Shown piece by piece: positions 46,998 through 58,445 of a stretch of DNA of 58,445 nucleotides. A program made the position numbers and the translations under genes. A model generated the notes under the pieces. That model saw only the letters and a list, made by a program, of their open reading frames with translations. It had not been told where the DNA came from and did not search any database. Origin of the DNA: Nemertoderma westbladi (lineage: Eukaryota; Xenacoelomorpha; Nemertodermatida; Nemertodermatidae); contig JAUCBJ010008991.1 of assembly GCA_032718475.1 (NCBI GenBank), forward strand, positions 1 to 58,445, given 5' to 3'. How positions within the stretch are numbered: position 1 is the stretch's first letter; each line of letters begins with the position of its first letter.

Positions 46998-48895
46998 AGC
47001 CTTTAAAAGTACCCTGAATTTTTGCATGTATATACTACTCGACGAGGCGCATCTTTTGGGCCGGGTCTCATATCCAGGAAAAATCTGGTTTCCATGGCAA
47101 CGGATTTCAAAAAAAGTCTATGTATTTCAAGTCAATATTTATAACTCTATTTGTAGGAAAACTATAAAAGATATAAACTTGGGGTTTCTCAACTCAACTA
47201 TAAGGTCCATAGCAGAGCCGATTGAGGTTAAATAGAAAATCCAGTTACCTTGGCAACCGGGCTAAACAGATGTTAATATTTATAAAATGTTAATTTGAGG
47301 CCTAAGGGCAAGGTGTTATGACTTGGGACCAACCCCTACCCCCACTATATAACTTATTCTGCATCCGAATTACATTGTTCTATTTTTCAGTTACCATGAC
47401 AACCGCTGAAAACAGATGTTTTTATTCAAAACTTATTCATTTGGACATAGACTTCGCGATAAAATTTTACAAAACTGGGTATGTGTTATCTGGACCACTA
47501 GTTGGAACTTTTAGTGAAACTTAAATTATTCCAGAAATTTAGTTACCATGGTAACTGTAGTTTATTAAACTCTATATCATTCAAATCTATATTGATAACT
47601 CTATTTGTAGGAAAACTGTAATATATATAAACTTGGGGTTTTGCAACTAATCTATAAGATCCATATCCAAGCCGTTTGAGGTTAATTAGAAAATACAGTT
47701 ACCATAGCAACAAGTCTAAACAGATGTAAAAATTTATAAAATGATAATTTGAGGCTCAAGTTAATAGTATTATGAGTTGGGACCAACACCTACCCCCACT
47801 ATATGACTTATTATGCATAGGAATTACGTTGTTCTATTTTTCAGTTTCCATGGCAATGGCTGAAAACAGATGTTTTGACACAAAAATTTTTCATTTTGTA
47901 CATAGACTAAACGATAACATTCTCTAAAACTGGGTATGTGTTATCTGGACTACTATTTGGAACTTTTTGAAAAACTCAAAACTTCTAGAAATATCTAGTT
48001 ACCATGGTAACTGGAGTTTATTAAAATCTATTACATTAAAGTCTATACTATTAACTCTATTTGTACAAAAACCATAATAGATCGAAACTTGAAGTTTTTC
48101 AACTCAATGATAAGGACAATAGTTGCGCTTATTGAGGTCAATTAGAAAATTTAGTTACCAGGGCAACAAGGCTAAACAGATGTTCAAATTTATAAAATGG
48201 TTATTTAAACCATAACATTAAGATATTACAACTTGGGACCAACCCCTACCCCCACTATATCACTTATTCTACATCCAATTAACGTTGTTATATTTATCAG
48301 TTTCCAAGACAACCACTGCAAACTGATGTTTTAACAAAAATACATCTTTAATTTTGGACATCAACTACTCAATGAAACTTCCTGTGTAGAACCGAGCAGT
48401 TCTAGAAAACTCCAGTTGCCATGGTGATGGGAGTTTAATTAAGACATTGACTTTTAACTAGAACCAATGAACTGATGAGTCAAAGTGTGTTTAATTTTCC
48501 TTAGCTTCGTGGTTGCATTTTCTTTAGGAAATGCCTTTCTAGTAATGTAATAAATATAAATTTGGGGTTTTGCAACTCATCTGTAAGGTCCATCCACGAA
48601 GCTAAGGAAAATCAACTAATTTCGCTAAGAAAGATTTTCCTTAGCTAAGATGGTCTATTCATAGTGGGCTATTTTACTTGTATGGAGCAGATTTGGGGTT
48701 TTTTGACCGGTGAAAAAACTAGCCTTTAAAAGTACCCTGAAATTTTGCATGTATATAAAACTCATCAAGGCGCGTCGTGTGGGATGGGTCTCATATCCAG
48801 TAAGCAACCGAGGGTGGACTCTCTATAGCCGAGGGGCACTTGTATAATAACTAATAATCACGAACCCCGTCCTCTTATAATATATAACTCTGTAG

Positions 48896-49012
48896 TAGTC
48901 AGTAGTAGTAGTAGTAATAGTAGTTAGTAGTGGTAGTAAGTAGAATAAGAGTGAGAAAGAGAGAGAGAAAGAGAGAGAGAGTGAGAGGAAGTAGAGTAGA
49001 GTAGAATAAGAT
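48896..49012. repeat. TAG/GA microsatellite
   Basis: (GTA)n-like repeats grade into GAGA-rich sequence and then GTAGA repeats. Confidence 0.9.
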
Positions 49013-49924
49013 ACGGATTCATAATTATTTTATCAAACTCATGTACTACTTACTTCAATGTGCCAATTGTAATAATAATTAAACGTTATTAAAAATTACG
49101 CTGGGTTTGGCCCGATAAGATATTATACTGACGAATTTTATATTGATATATCCATGCGAGTAAACAAGAAGTGAAGTAAATGTTTATTATTTTAGTTTTA
49201 GAAATTGAGTAATATACCCAAGATAGTGAAATAGATAATATACCAGAAATTGCCATTTGATCAGATGTATCAAAGGGGCGTCTTTAGTATAATACAATTT
49301 ACTCTGTTATACAATGTAAATATACTAAATCTATTTATAAATATATTATGAGCCCTACATTGTATATTTCTCCTACAGGTAGACAATGTAGTATGTTAAA
49401 ACTTGATATAATTTGGTATAATGTATAACATATTACAAATAAGACTGAGGCAGCTAAACTATATTGCAAATAAATCAAATATCGTAAAGTAATATACTAG
49501 ACCCTCCCTCCACCCTATAAATAGTGTTCACCACCTACCCCACCCACCGCCCTTATTACTTCATAATAATGAAAGATAGTACTGGCGCTCCGGTCACTCC
49601 GTTCCCTCCGCTGGGGGGGTTAAGTAGTAGGTTCTGACACTATGCAAAATCCGAGCACAGAGTTAGAAGCGCATTGGATAGGCGAACATTTCTTGCAGTG
49701 AAAGTATTTCCATATCTGTTATAGTTTTCGAGATAGTCAGACATGAGTAGCAAAAATTTGAATTTTTTTCGGTAAAGTCTGATTTCACCGGTACCTGTCA
49801 TCCGAAATATGGATTGTGATATATCGTTGGATGCGGGTCCACTAACTGTACATTCACATATTTTCAAGGAAAAAATTCGATCAAGGGTTTTCGAAATATT
49901 TTCGAATTACCGGAAGCAGACTTT
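49013..49924. other. AT-rich interior of the insert, no gene seen
   Basis: Low-complexity AT-rich sequence to about 49500, then a C-rich stretch with CTATAAATAG at 49516 and a GGGGGGG run near 49612. A TATA-like box with no ORF behind it is weak evidence, so I do not call a promoter. Confidence 0.4.
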
Positions 49925-51195
49925 GGACGACCATATCTCCGGTACCGGTAGGCCTATTGAGTCGAAATTTTTTTTAATCTACTTAGAACACTCCAGTGAA
50001 TGTTTTTTAGTTTGAAAGTTTTGCCCCAAAATGCTCAGAAGTAATTTCGAAAAAACTGATCATTTCGCGATCATGATCTTTTGACCCCCTAGAATTGAAC
50101 TTTTTATGGTCAAATTTTGGCTACCCCCCTAATTCGAGGGTGAGGAATCTTTTTGTAATGTTAAGTTTTTTCATACGGTGAACTCACAGGACTTGGTCTT
50201 CGAAATAAAACCGAAAACATGATCTTTCCTGATCATGGCCTGATCAATTCGCTTTTTGAAAATTTCGAAATGCTTAAAAGTTGCCCCTTCTTAATAGAAG
50301 TCGATTCGTAAAAAAAAAATCGGGGGTCTCAAACAAAGTTTTCGAGAAAATCGGGATAAACCGAAAAACACGATCTTTTATGATCAGGTATCAGATCTCG
50401 AGAACCGGTTGTCCGATCGAGCTAATTTTTTTTTAATCAACTCAGAATAGACCATTGAACATTTCTTACAATGAATGTTTATTAGAAAAATGCTTAGATT
50501 CGATTTTAAATATACTGATCTTTTCGCGATCATGATCTTGAGTTTTGACCCACTAGACTTGGACTTTTTTATGCCCAAATTTTGGCTACCCCCCATAATT
50601 CGAGGGTGAGGAATCTTTTTGTGATGTTAAGTTTTTCCATACGGTGAACTCCCAGGACTTGGTCTTCGAAATAAAACCAAAAACACGATCTTTTCTGATC
50701 GCGGCCTGATCAAATCGCTTTTTGAAAATTTCGAAATGCTCAAAAGTTGCCCCTTCATCATAGAAGTCGATTGGTAAAAAAAAAATCGGGGGTCTCAAAC
50801 AAAGTTTTCGAGAAAATTGGAAAAAACCGAAAAATATGATCTTTAATGATCAGGTATCAGATCTCGAGAACCGGTTGTCCGATCGAGCCAATTTTTTTTT
50901 TAATCGACTCAGGGCGGTGTTCTGAACGTTTCCTACAGTAATTGTTTATATCCAAAATGCTTAGTTACGATTTTACGAAGTCCGATCTTGGCGCGATCAT
51001 GATCTTGCGTTTTGATCAGGAAGAATTCACTTTTTTTTTAATCTTTTAACGGGAATCATGACTAATGTGGGGTCGCTGATTCTTTTTGTAATGTTAAGTT
51101 TTTCGATTGGAGCAAGCCTTGAGTGTCCGAATCCTGATCAAAACTGATCTTTGCTGATCATGGTCAAGATCATGATCTGATCGCTCCAAAAAAAG
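49925..51195. repeat. ~465-bp tandem repeat rich in GATC palindromes
   Basis: Three diverged units begin near 49925, 50390 and 50857. The block around AATTCGAGGGTGAGGAATC recurs at about 50130 and 50596, and AGATCTCGAGAACCGGTTG at 50392 and 50859. Each unit holds several TGATC or GATCA sites, often as GATCATGATC. The third unit is the most diverged. Short minus-strand ORFs across it are not conserved between units. Confidence 0.75.
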
Positions 51196-51565
51196 TTTTT
51201 TTTAATGTAAACCCTATGCTGCCTATCGATTGGCGCCGGTCCCAAGTCCGTAGCATTAGCGGTTCTGGAGATTCCTGCATAGCAACGCGGTTGCTAGGGA
51301 AGCGGACTTTTTGACTCAAATTGGTCCTAGACGGAGAACCGTAGACTTTTTTAACACATTATGTATGGCGAAAAGTCTTCTGGATAGATTTTGGGGGGGG
51401 GGGGTCTAGGAACATCCTATTGTTCGTTTTCGCTTAGTTGCTGAGATCCTCTCGTCCCACAAATTCCAGGATTCTATAAAGGCATTCTGCTGGACTAGTT
51501 CCGTGGCCGGAATAGTGTTCGGTGTTCTGCGAACAGAGAACCTAATCGGTTTAGGGCCCTGACCG
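51196..51565. other. Right end of the unclassified insert
   Basis: Unique sequence with an imperfect dyad GCAAC-GCG-GTTGC (51285-51297), a G10 run near 51393 and hairpins such as TTCCGTGGCCGGAA (51499). No coding region is seen. Confidence 0.4.
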
Positions 51566-52473
51566 TCCAGGAAAAATCTGGTTTCCATGGCAACGGACTT
51601 AGAAAAAAGTCTATGTATTTCAAGTCAATATTTGTAACTCTATTTGTAGGAAAACTATAATACATATAAACTTGGGGTTTCTCAACACAACTATAAGGTC
51701 CATAGCAGAGCCGATTGAAGTTAAATAGAAATTCCAGTTACCTTGGCAACCGGGCTAAACAAATGTTAAAATTTTTAAAATGTTAATTTGAAGCCTAAGG
51801 TTAAGGTGTGATGACTTGGGACCAATCCCTACCCCCACTATATAACTTATTCTGCGTCCGAATTTGATTGTTCTATTTTGCAGTTACCATGACAACCGCT
51901 GAAAACAGATGTTTTTATACAACAATTATTCATTTGAACATAGACTTCACGATAAAATTTTACGAAACTAGGTATGTGTTATCTGGACCACTAGTTGGAA
52001 CTTTTAGTGAAACTCAAAACATTCCAGAAATATCTAGTTACCATGGTAACTGTAGTTTATTAAAGTCTATATCATTCAAGTCTATATTCATAACTCTATT
52101 CGGAGCAAAACTGTAATATATATAAACTTGGGGTTTTGCAACTCATCTATAAGGTCCATATACAAGCCGTTCGAGGTTAATTAGAAAATCCAGTTACCAT
52201 AGCAACAAGACTAAACAGATGTTAAAATTAATAAAATGATAATTTGAAGCACAAGTTAATAGTATAATGACTTGGGACCAACACCTACCCCCACTATGAC
52301 ACGACTTATTCTGCATCCGAATTACATTGTTCTATTTTTCAGTTTCCATGACAACCACTGCAAACAGATGCATTTTGATAGAAAATCGGTAATTTGGACA
52401 TAAACTACAATATTTTCTGAAACTCGGAAAGTGTTATCTGAACCACAATCTGGACTAAATCTTTTAACAAAGG

Positions 52474-53739
52474 TCCACGAAGCTAAGGAAAATCAACTAC
52501 TTTCGCTAAGAAAGATTTTCCTTAGCTGAGATGGTCTATTCATAGTGGGCTATTTTACTTGTATGGAGCAGATTTGGGGTTTTTTGACCGGTGAAAAAAC
52601 TAGCCTTTAAAAGTACCCTGAAATTTTGCATGTATATACTACTCGACAAGGCGCATCTTTTGGGCCGGGTCTCATATCCAGGAAAAATCTGGTTTCCATG
52701 GCAACGGACTTCAAAAAAAGTCTATGTATTTCAAGTCAATATTTATAACTCTATTTGTAGGAAAACTATAATAGATATAAACTTGGGGTTTCGCAACACA
52801 ACTATAAGGTCCATAGCAGATCCGATTGAGGCTAAATAGAAAATCCAGTTACCTTGGCAACCGGGATAAACAGATGTTAAAATTTATAAAATGTTAATTT
52901 GAGGCCTAAGGGCAAGGTGTTATGACTTGGGACCAACCCCTACCCCCACTATATAACTTATTCTGCATCTGAATTACATTGTTCTATTTTTCAATTACCT
53001 TGACAACCGCTGAAAACAGATGTTTTTATTCAAAACTTATTCATTTGGACATAGACTTCACGATAAAATTTTACAAAACTGGGTATGTGTTATCTGGACC
53101 ACTAGTTGGAACTTTTAGTGAAACTTAAATTATTCCAGAAATTTAGTTACCATGGTAACTGTAGTTTATTAAACTCTATATCATTCAAATCTATATTGAT
53201 AACTCTATTTGTAGCAAAACTGTAATATATATAAACTTGGGGTTTTGCAACTCATCTATAAGATCCATATCCAAGCCGTTTGAGGTTAATTAGAAAATAC
53301 AGTTACCATAGCAACAAGTCTAAACAGATGTTAAAATATATAAAATGATAATTTGAAGCACAAGTTAATAGTATTATGACTTGGGACTAACCCCTACCCC
53401 CACTATATGACTTATTCTGCATCCGAATTACATTGTTCTATTTTCCAGTTTCCATGACAACCACTGCAAACAGATGCATTTTGATAGAAAATTGGTAATT
53501 GGGACATAAACTACAATATTTTCTGAAACTCAGTATATGTGTTATCTGAACCACAATCTCTACTGAACTTTTTTCAAAGGTTAAAGCAACAGTTCCAGAG
53601 AACTCTAGTTTCCATGAGAATAGAAGTTAATTATTGACAATTGCTACTTAATGAGGCTAAGCAACGAACCAAAGTGTGGCCGTTTGTTTAATTTTCCTTA
53701 GCTTCGTGGTTGCATTTCCTTTAGGAAATGCCTTTCTCG
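52474..53739 (+). mobile_element. Helitron H28 (1,266 bp) nested in H27
   Basis: Inserted at AAAGG|TAAACC; ends CTCG. This is third-level nesting: H28 in H27 in H23. Confidence 0.85.
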
Positions 53740-53904
53740 TTAAACCAACATTTCCAGAGAACTCTAGTTTCCATGGGAATAGAACTTAATTAATTATTGG
53801 CAAATGCTACTAAACTAGGCTAAGCAACAAACCAAAGTGTGGCCGTATTTTTAATTTTCCTTAGCTTCGTGGTTGCATTTCCTTTAGGAAATGCCTTTCT
53901 AGTA

Positions 53905-55169
53905 TCCACGAAGCTAAGGAAAATCAACTACTTTCGCTAAGAAAGATTTTCCTTAGCTGAGATGGTCTATTCATAGTGGGCTATTTTACTTGTATGGAGC
54001 AGATTTGGTTTTTTTTGACCGGTGAAAAAACTAGCCTTTAAAAGTACCCTGAAATTTTGCATGTATATACTACTCGTCGAGGCGCATCTTTTGGGCTGGG
54101 TCTCATATCCAGGAAAAATCTGGTTTCCATGGCAACGGACTTAGAAAAAAGTCTATGTATTTCAAGTCAATATTTAAAACTCTATTTGTAGGAAAACTAT
54201 AATAGATATAAACTTGGGGTTTCTCAACACAACTATAAGGTCCATAGCAGAGCCGATTGAGGTTAAATAGAAAATCCAGTTACCTTGGCAACCGGGCTAG
54301 ACAGATGTTAAAATTTATAAAATGTTAATTTGAAGCCTAAGGTTAAGGTGTTATGACTTGGGACCAACCCCTACCCCCACTATATAACTTATTCTGCATC
54401 CGAATTACATTGTTCTATTTTTCAGTTACCATGACAACCGCTGAAAACATATGTTTTTATTCAAAACTTAATCATTTGGACATAGACTTCACGATAAAAT
54501 TTTACAAAACTGGGTGTGTTATTTGGACCACTAGTTGGAACTTTTAGTGAAACTTAAATTATTCCAGAAATTTAGTTACCACGGTAACTGTAGTTTATTA
54601 AACTCTATATCATTCAAATCTATATTGATAACTCTATTTGTAGCAAAACTGTATTGTATTTAAACTTGGGGTTTTGCAACTAATCTATAAGATCCATATC
54701 CAAGCCGTTTGAGGTTAATTAGAAAATACAGTTACCATAGCAACAAGTCTAAACAGATGTTAAAATTTATAAAATGATAATTTAAAGCACAAGTTAATAG
54801 TATTATGACTTGGGACTAACCCCTACCCCCACTATATGACTTATTCTGCATCCGAATTACATTGTTCTATTTTTCAGTTTCCATGACAACCACTGCAAAC
54901 AGATGCATTTTGATAGAAAATCGGTAATTTGGACATAAACTACAATATTTTCGGAAACTCAGTATATGTGTTATCTGAACCACAATCTGTACTGAATTTT
55001 TTTTCAAAGGTTAAAGCAACAGTTCCAGAGAACTCTAGTTTCCATGGGAATAGAAGTTAATTATTGACAATTGCTACTAAACTAGGCTAAGCAACGAACC
55101 AAAGTGTGGCCGTTTGTTTAATTTTCCTTAGCTTCGTGGTTGCATTTCCTTTAGGAAATGCCTTTCTCG
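53905..55169 (+). mobile_element. Helitron H29 (1,265 bp) nested in H23, 2 bp after H27
   Basis: Separated from the H27 end by the host bases TA; the host resumes as TACAATCCATT at 55170. It ends CTCG and closely resembles H25. Confidence 0.85.
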
Positions 55170-55203
55170 TACAATCCATTCGAGGTTAATTACACAATCC
55201 AAT

Positions 55204-56454
55204 TCCACGAAGCTAAGGAAAATCAACTACTTTCGCTAAGAAAGATTTTCCTTAGCTGAGATGGTGTATTCATAGTGGGCTATTTTACTTGTATGGAGCA
55301 GATTTGGGGTTTTTTGACCCCCGGCAAATCTAGCCTTTAAAAGTACCCTGAAATTTTGCATGTATATACTACTCGTCGAGGCGCATCTTTTGGGCTGGGT
55401 GTCATATCCAGGAAAAATCTGGTTTCCATGGCAACGGACTTAGAAAAAAGTCTATGTATTTCAAGTCAATATTTATAACTCTATTTGTAGGAAAACTATA
55501 ATAGATATAAACTTGTGGTTTCTCAACTCAACTATAAGGTCCATAGCAGAGCCGATTGAGGTTAAATAGAAAATCCAGTTACCTTGGCAACCGGGCTAAA
55601 TAGATGGTAAAATTTTTAAAATGTTAATTTGAAGCCTAAGGTTAAGGTGTGATGACTTGGGACCAATCCCTACCCCCACTATATAACTTATTCTGCGTCT
55701 GAATTTGATTGTTCTATTTTGCAGTTACCATGACAACCGCTGAAAACAGATGTTTTTATGTAAAAATTATTCATTTGGACATAGACTTCACGATGAAATT
55801 TTACAAAACTGGGTATGTATTATCTGGACCACTAGTTGGAACTTTTAGTGAAACTCAAAACATTCCAGAAATATCTAGTTACTACGGTAACTGTAGTGTT
55901 CAAGTCTATATTAATAACTCTATTTGTAGCACAACTGTAATATATATAAACTTGGGGTTTCTCAACTCAACTATATGGGCCATAGCCGAGCAGATTGAGG
56001 TAAATTAAAAAAACCTGATACCATGGCAACCAGGCTAAACAAAAGTAATAATTTATAAAATGATAATTTGAAGCACAAGTTAATAGTATTATGACTTGGG
56101 ACCAACACCTACCCCCACTATATGACTTATTCTGCATCCGAATTACATTGTTCTATTTTTCAGTTTCTATGACAACCACTGCAAACAGATGCAATTTGAT
56201 AGAAAATCGGTAATTTGGACATAAACTACAATATTTTCTGAAACTCAGTATATGTGTTATCTGAACCACAATCTGTACTGAATTTTTTTCAAAGGTTAAA
56301 GCAACAGTTGCAGAGAACTCTAGTTTCCATGGGAATAGAAGTTAATTATTGGCAAATGCTAATAAACTAGGCTAAGCAACGAACCAAAGTGTGGCCGTTT
56401 GTTGAATTTTCCTTAGCTTCGTGGTTGCATTTCCTTTAGGAAATGCCTTTCTAG
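55204..56454 (+). mobile_element. Helitron H30 (1,251 bp) nested in H23
   Basis: Inserted at CCAAT|TACCATAG, splitting an X-box-like site of the host. CTAG end. The internal repeat is shortened around 55895 (an 'ACTGTAGTGTTCAAG' junction). Confidence 0.85.
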
Positions 56455-56889
56455 TACCATAGCAACAAGACTAAACAGATGTTAAAATTTCTAAAATGAT
56501 AATTTGAAACACAAGTTAATAGTATTATGACTTGGGACCAAGACCTACCCCCACTATATGACTTATTCTGCATCCGAATTACATTGTTCTATTTTTCAGT
56601 TTCCATGAAAACCACTGCAAACAGATGCATTATGATAGAAAATCGGTAGTTTGGACATAAACTACAATATTTTCTGAAACTTGGTATGTGTTATCTGAAC
56701 CACAATCTGGACTGAATCTTTTTTCAAAGGTAAAACCAACAGTTTCAGAGAATTCTAGTTTCCATGGGAATATAAGTTATTTATTGGCAAATGCTACTAA
56801 ACTAGGCTAAGCAACAAACCAAATTGTGGCCCTTTGTTTAATTTTCCTTAGCTTCGTGGTTGCATTTCCTTTAGGAAATGCCTTTCTAG

Positions 56890-58445
56890 TCCACGAAGCT
56901 AAGGAAAATCAACTACTTTCGCTAAGAAAGATTTTCCTTAGCTGAGATGGTCTATTCATAGTGGGCTATTTTACTTGTATGAGGCAGATTTGGGGTTTTT
57001 TGATAGGTGAAAAAACTAGCCTTTAAAAGTACCCTGAAATTTTGCATGTATATACTACTCGTCGAGGCGCATCTTTTGGGCCGGGTCTCATATCCAGGAA
57101 AAATCTGGTTTCCATGGTAACGGACTTAGAAAAAAGTCTATGTATATCAAGTCAATATTTATAACTCTATTTGTAGGAAAACTATAATACATATAAACTT
57201 GGGGTTTCTCAACACAACTATAAGGTCCATAGCAGAGCCGATTGAGGTTAAATCCACGAAGCTAAGGAAAATCAACTACTTTCGCTAAGAAAGATTTTCC
57301 TTAGCTGAGATGGTCTATTCATAGTGGGCTATTTTACTTGTGTGAGGCAGATTTGGTTTTTTTTGATAGGTGAAAAAACTAGCCTTTAAAAGTACCCTGA
57401 AATTTTGCATGTATATACTACTCGTCGAGGCGCATCTTTTGGGCTGGGTCTCATATCCAGGAAAAATCTGGTTTCCGTGGCAACGGACTTAGAAAAAAGT
57501 CTATGTATTTCAAGTCAATATTTAAAACTCTATTTGTAGGAAAACTATAATAGATATAAACTTGGGGTTTCTCAACACAACTATAAGGTCCATAGCAGAG
57601 CCGATTGAGGTTAAATAGAAAATCCAGTTACCTTGGCAACCGGGCTAGACAGATGTTAAAATTTATAAAATGTTAATTTGAAGCCTAAGGTTAAGGTGTT
57701 ATGACTTGGGACCAACCCCTACCCCCACTATATAACTTATTCTGCATCCGAATTACATTGTTCTATTTTTCAGTTACCATGACAACCGCTGAAAACAGAT
57801 GTTTTTATTCAAAACTTATTCATTTGGACATAGACTTCACGATAAAATTTTACAAAACTGGGTATGTGTTATCTGGACCACGAGTTGGAACTTTTAGTGA
57901 AACTTAAATTATTCCAGAAATTTAGTTACCATGGTAACTGTAGTTTATTAAACTCTATATCATTCAAATCTATATTGATAACTCTATTTGTAGCAAAACT
58001 GTAATATATATAAACTTGGGGTTTTGCAACTCATCTATAAGATCCATATCCAAGCCGTTTGAGGTTAATTAGAAAATACAGTTACCATAGCAACAAGTCT
58101 AAACAGATGTTAAAATTTATAAAATGATAATTTGAAGCACAAGTTAATAGTATTATGACTTGGGACTAACCCCTACCCCCACAATATGACTTATTCTGCA
58201 TCCGAATTACATTGTTCTATTTTTCAGTTTCCATGACAACCACTGCAAACAGATGCAATTTGATAGAAAATCGGTAATCTGGACATAAACTACAATATTT
58301 TCTGAAACTCAGTATATGTGTTATCTGAACCACAATCTGTACTGAATTTTTTTTCAAAGGTTAAAGCAACAGTTCCAGAGAACTCTAGTTTCCATGGGAA
58401 TAGAAGTTAATTATTGACAATTGCTACTAAGCGAGGCTAAGCAAC
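56890..58445 (+). mobile_element. Helitron H31, directly fused to H23, interrupted by H32
   Basis: TC follows the CTAG of H23 with no spacer (56889/56890). Own sequence 56890-57252; the host of H32. Its continuation lies outside the window. Confidence 0.8.
57253..58445 (+). mobile_element. Helitron H32, 3' end outside the window
   Basis: Inserted at GGTTAAA|T of H31. The last visible bases are about 70-80 bp short of the expected 3' end. Confidence 0.85.

Larger units (their letters stand above)
39757..48542 (+). mobile_element. Helitron H26, long form, carrying the LINE
   Basis: Inserted in H23 at GCAAAA|TAATG. Without the LINE it is about 1.7 kb, because it has an extra ~455-bp block of three monomers: X-box-like sites near 47844, 47998, 48154 and 48300 follow the usual set. 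The extra block is strongly diverged from other copies. CTAG end. It may represent a longer, older form of the family. Confidence 0.8.
48801..51565. mobile_element. Unclassified 2,765-bp insert, TCCAG target duplication
   Basis: H27 is interrupted in CATATCCAGG: TCCAG occurs at 48796-48800 and 51566-51570, so a 5-bp duplication is likely. The ends (TAAGCAACCG and CCCTGACCG) show no inverted repeats, no poly(A) and no long direct repeats. Contents are a purine-rich microsatellite, ~600 bp of AT-rich sequence and ~1.3 kb of 465-bp repeats. No ORF of significance. It could be a deleted LTR element, a non-autonomous transposon or satellite DNA moved by another route. Confidence 0.6.
48593..53902 (+). 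mobile_element. Helitron H27, carrying an unclassified insert and H28
   Basis: Inserted in H23 at GGTCCA|TATACAA; CTAG end. Removing the 2,770-bp insertion (48801-51570) and H28 (1,266 bp) leaves about 1,274 bp, a normal unit. Its 3' hairpin loop arm and the upstream region carry several private substitutions. Confidence 0.8.
36467..56889 (+). mobile_element. Helitron H23, split by six nested Helitrons
   Basis: Own pieces: 36467-36944, 38221-38297, 39564-39756, 48543-48592, 53903-53904, 55170-55203 and 56455-56889. They sum to 1,269 bp and, by comparison with other copies, read as one unit from TC to CTAG. Interrupting elements are H24, H25, H26, H27, H29 and H30. H25 sits at host position 555, the point where H5, H7, H11, H15 and H18 end, so H23 shows the state before their 3' parts were lost. 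Confidence 0.85.

Noticed and set aside
46758-47027. Minus-strand ORF with a poly-Phe tract
   Set aside because: It is the complement of the LINE poly(A) tail and 3' UTR.
48470-48500. CTGATGAG on the + strand as another hammerhead
   Set aside because: No GAAA partner or stems follow. It is a mutated version of the Helitron 'gcaacgaaccaaag' segment.
49510-49640. TATA-like CTATAAATAG as a pol II promoter
   Set aside because: No ORF or transcript feature follows; one motif in AT-rich DNA is not enough.

Overview
This is metazoan repeat DNA, with no host protein-coding gene that I can support. It is AT-rich and contains an L1/Tx1-type LINE with a genomic poly(A) tail, a hammerhead-ribozyme retroelement with an RNA polymerase III type promoter, a TIR DNA transposon, and a very large array of non-autonomous Helitrons. 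Helitrons with ~150-bp internal repeats (the 'pearl' type) and hammerhead retroelements are best known from marine invertebrates, especially bivalves, so a mollusc-like animal is my guess. The sequence alone does not fix the species.

Layout. 1-3535 is left flank: a 33-bp minisatellite, clusters of the TACCGGTA palindrome and a 283-bp tandem duplication. From 3536 to the right edge nearly everything is one Helitron family. The unit is about 1,263-1,276 bp, begins TCCACGAAG, ends with a GCATTTCC/GGAAATGC hairpin then CTTTCTAG or CTTTCTCG, and encodes no Rep/helicase. I label copies H1-H32; all lie on the + strand. 5438-10127 is a tandem array in which units are separated by an 84-bp spacer (A). 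10128-36466 is mainly units separated by a 252-bp spacer (B), including a ~10.2-kb segmental duplication (7087-21652 and 23484-34951). 36467-56889 is one 1,269-bp Helitron (H23) split into seven pieces by six younger Helitrons, which carry further insertions. 56890 to the end is another nested pair.

Insertions inside the Helitrons. 13728-17404 is a 3,677-bp TIR transposon (TG target duplication) carrying a frameshifted ORF with a possible BEN-like domain and a 1.7-kb minisatellite. 19766-20421 is a minus-strand retroelement with a 338-bp period. It has two complete hammerhead ribozymes, each lying between perfect A-box and B-box motifs, and a 16-bp target duplication. 39900-46995 is a near full-length LINE, with ORF1 split only at a C12 run and ORF2 intact. 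48801-51565 is an unclassified 2.8-kb insert built mostly of GATC-palindrome-rich ~465-bp repeats.

How it fits together. Because the Helitron copies are so similar, almost every insertion has an uninterrupted paralogue in the same window, so junctions and target duplications can be read to the base and relative ages inferred. The internal Helitron repeat carries an RFX X-box-like palindrome about every 150 bp, three of about seven per unit matching the consensus perfectly. The array is therefore also a very large cluster of potential RFX sites.
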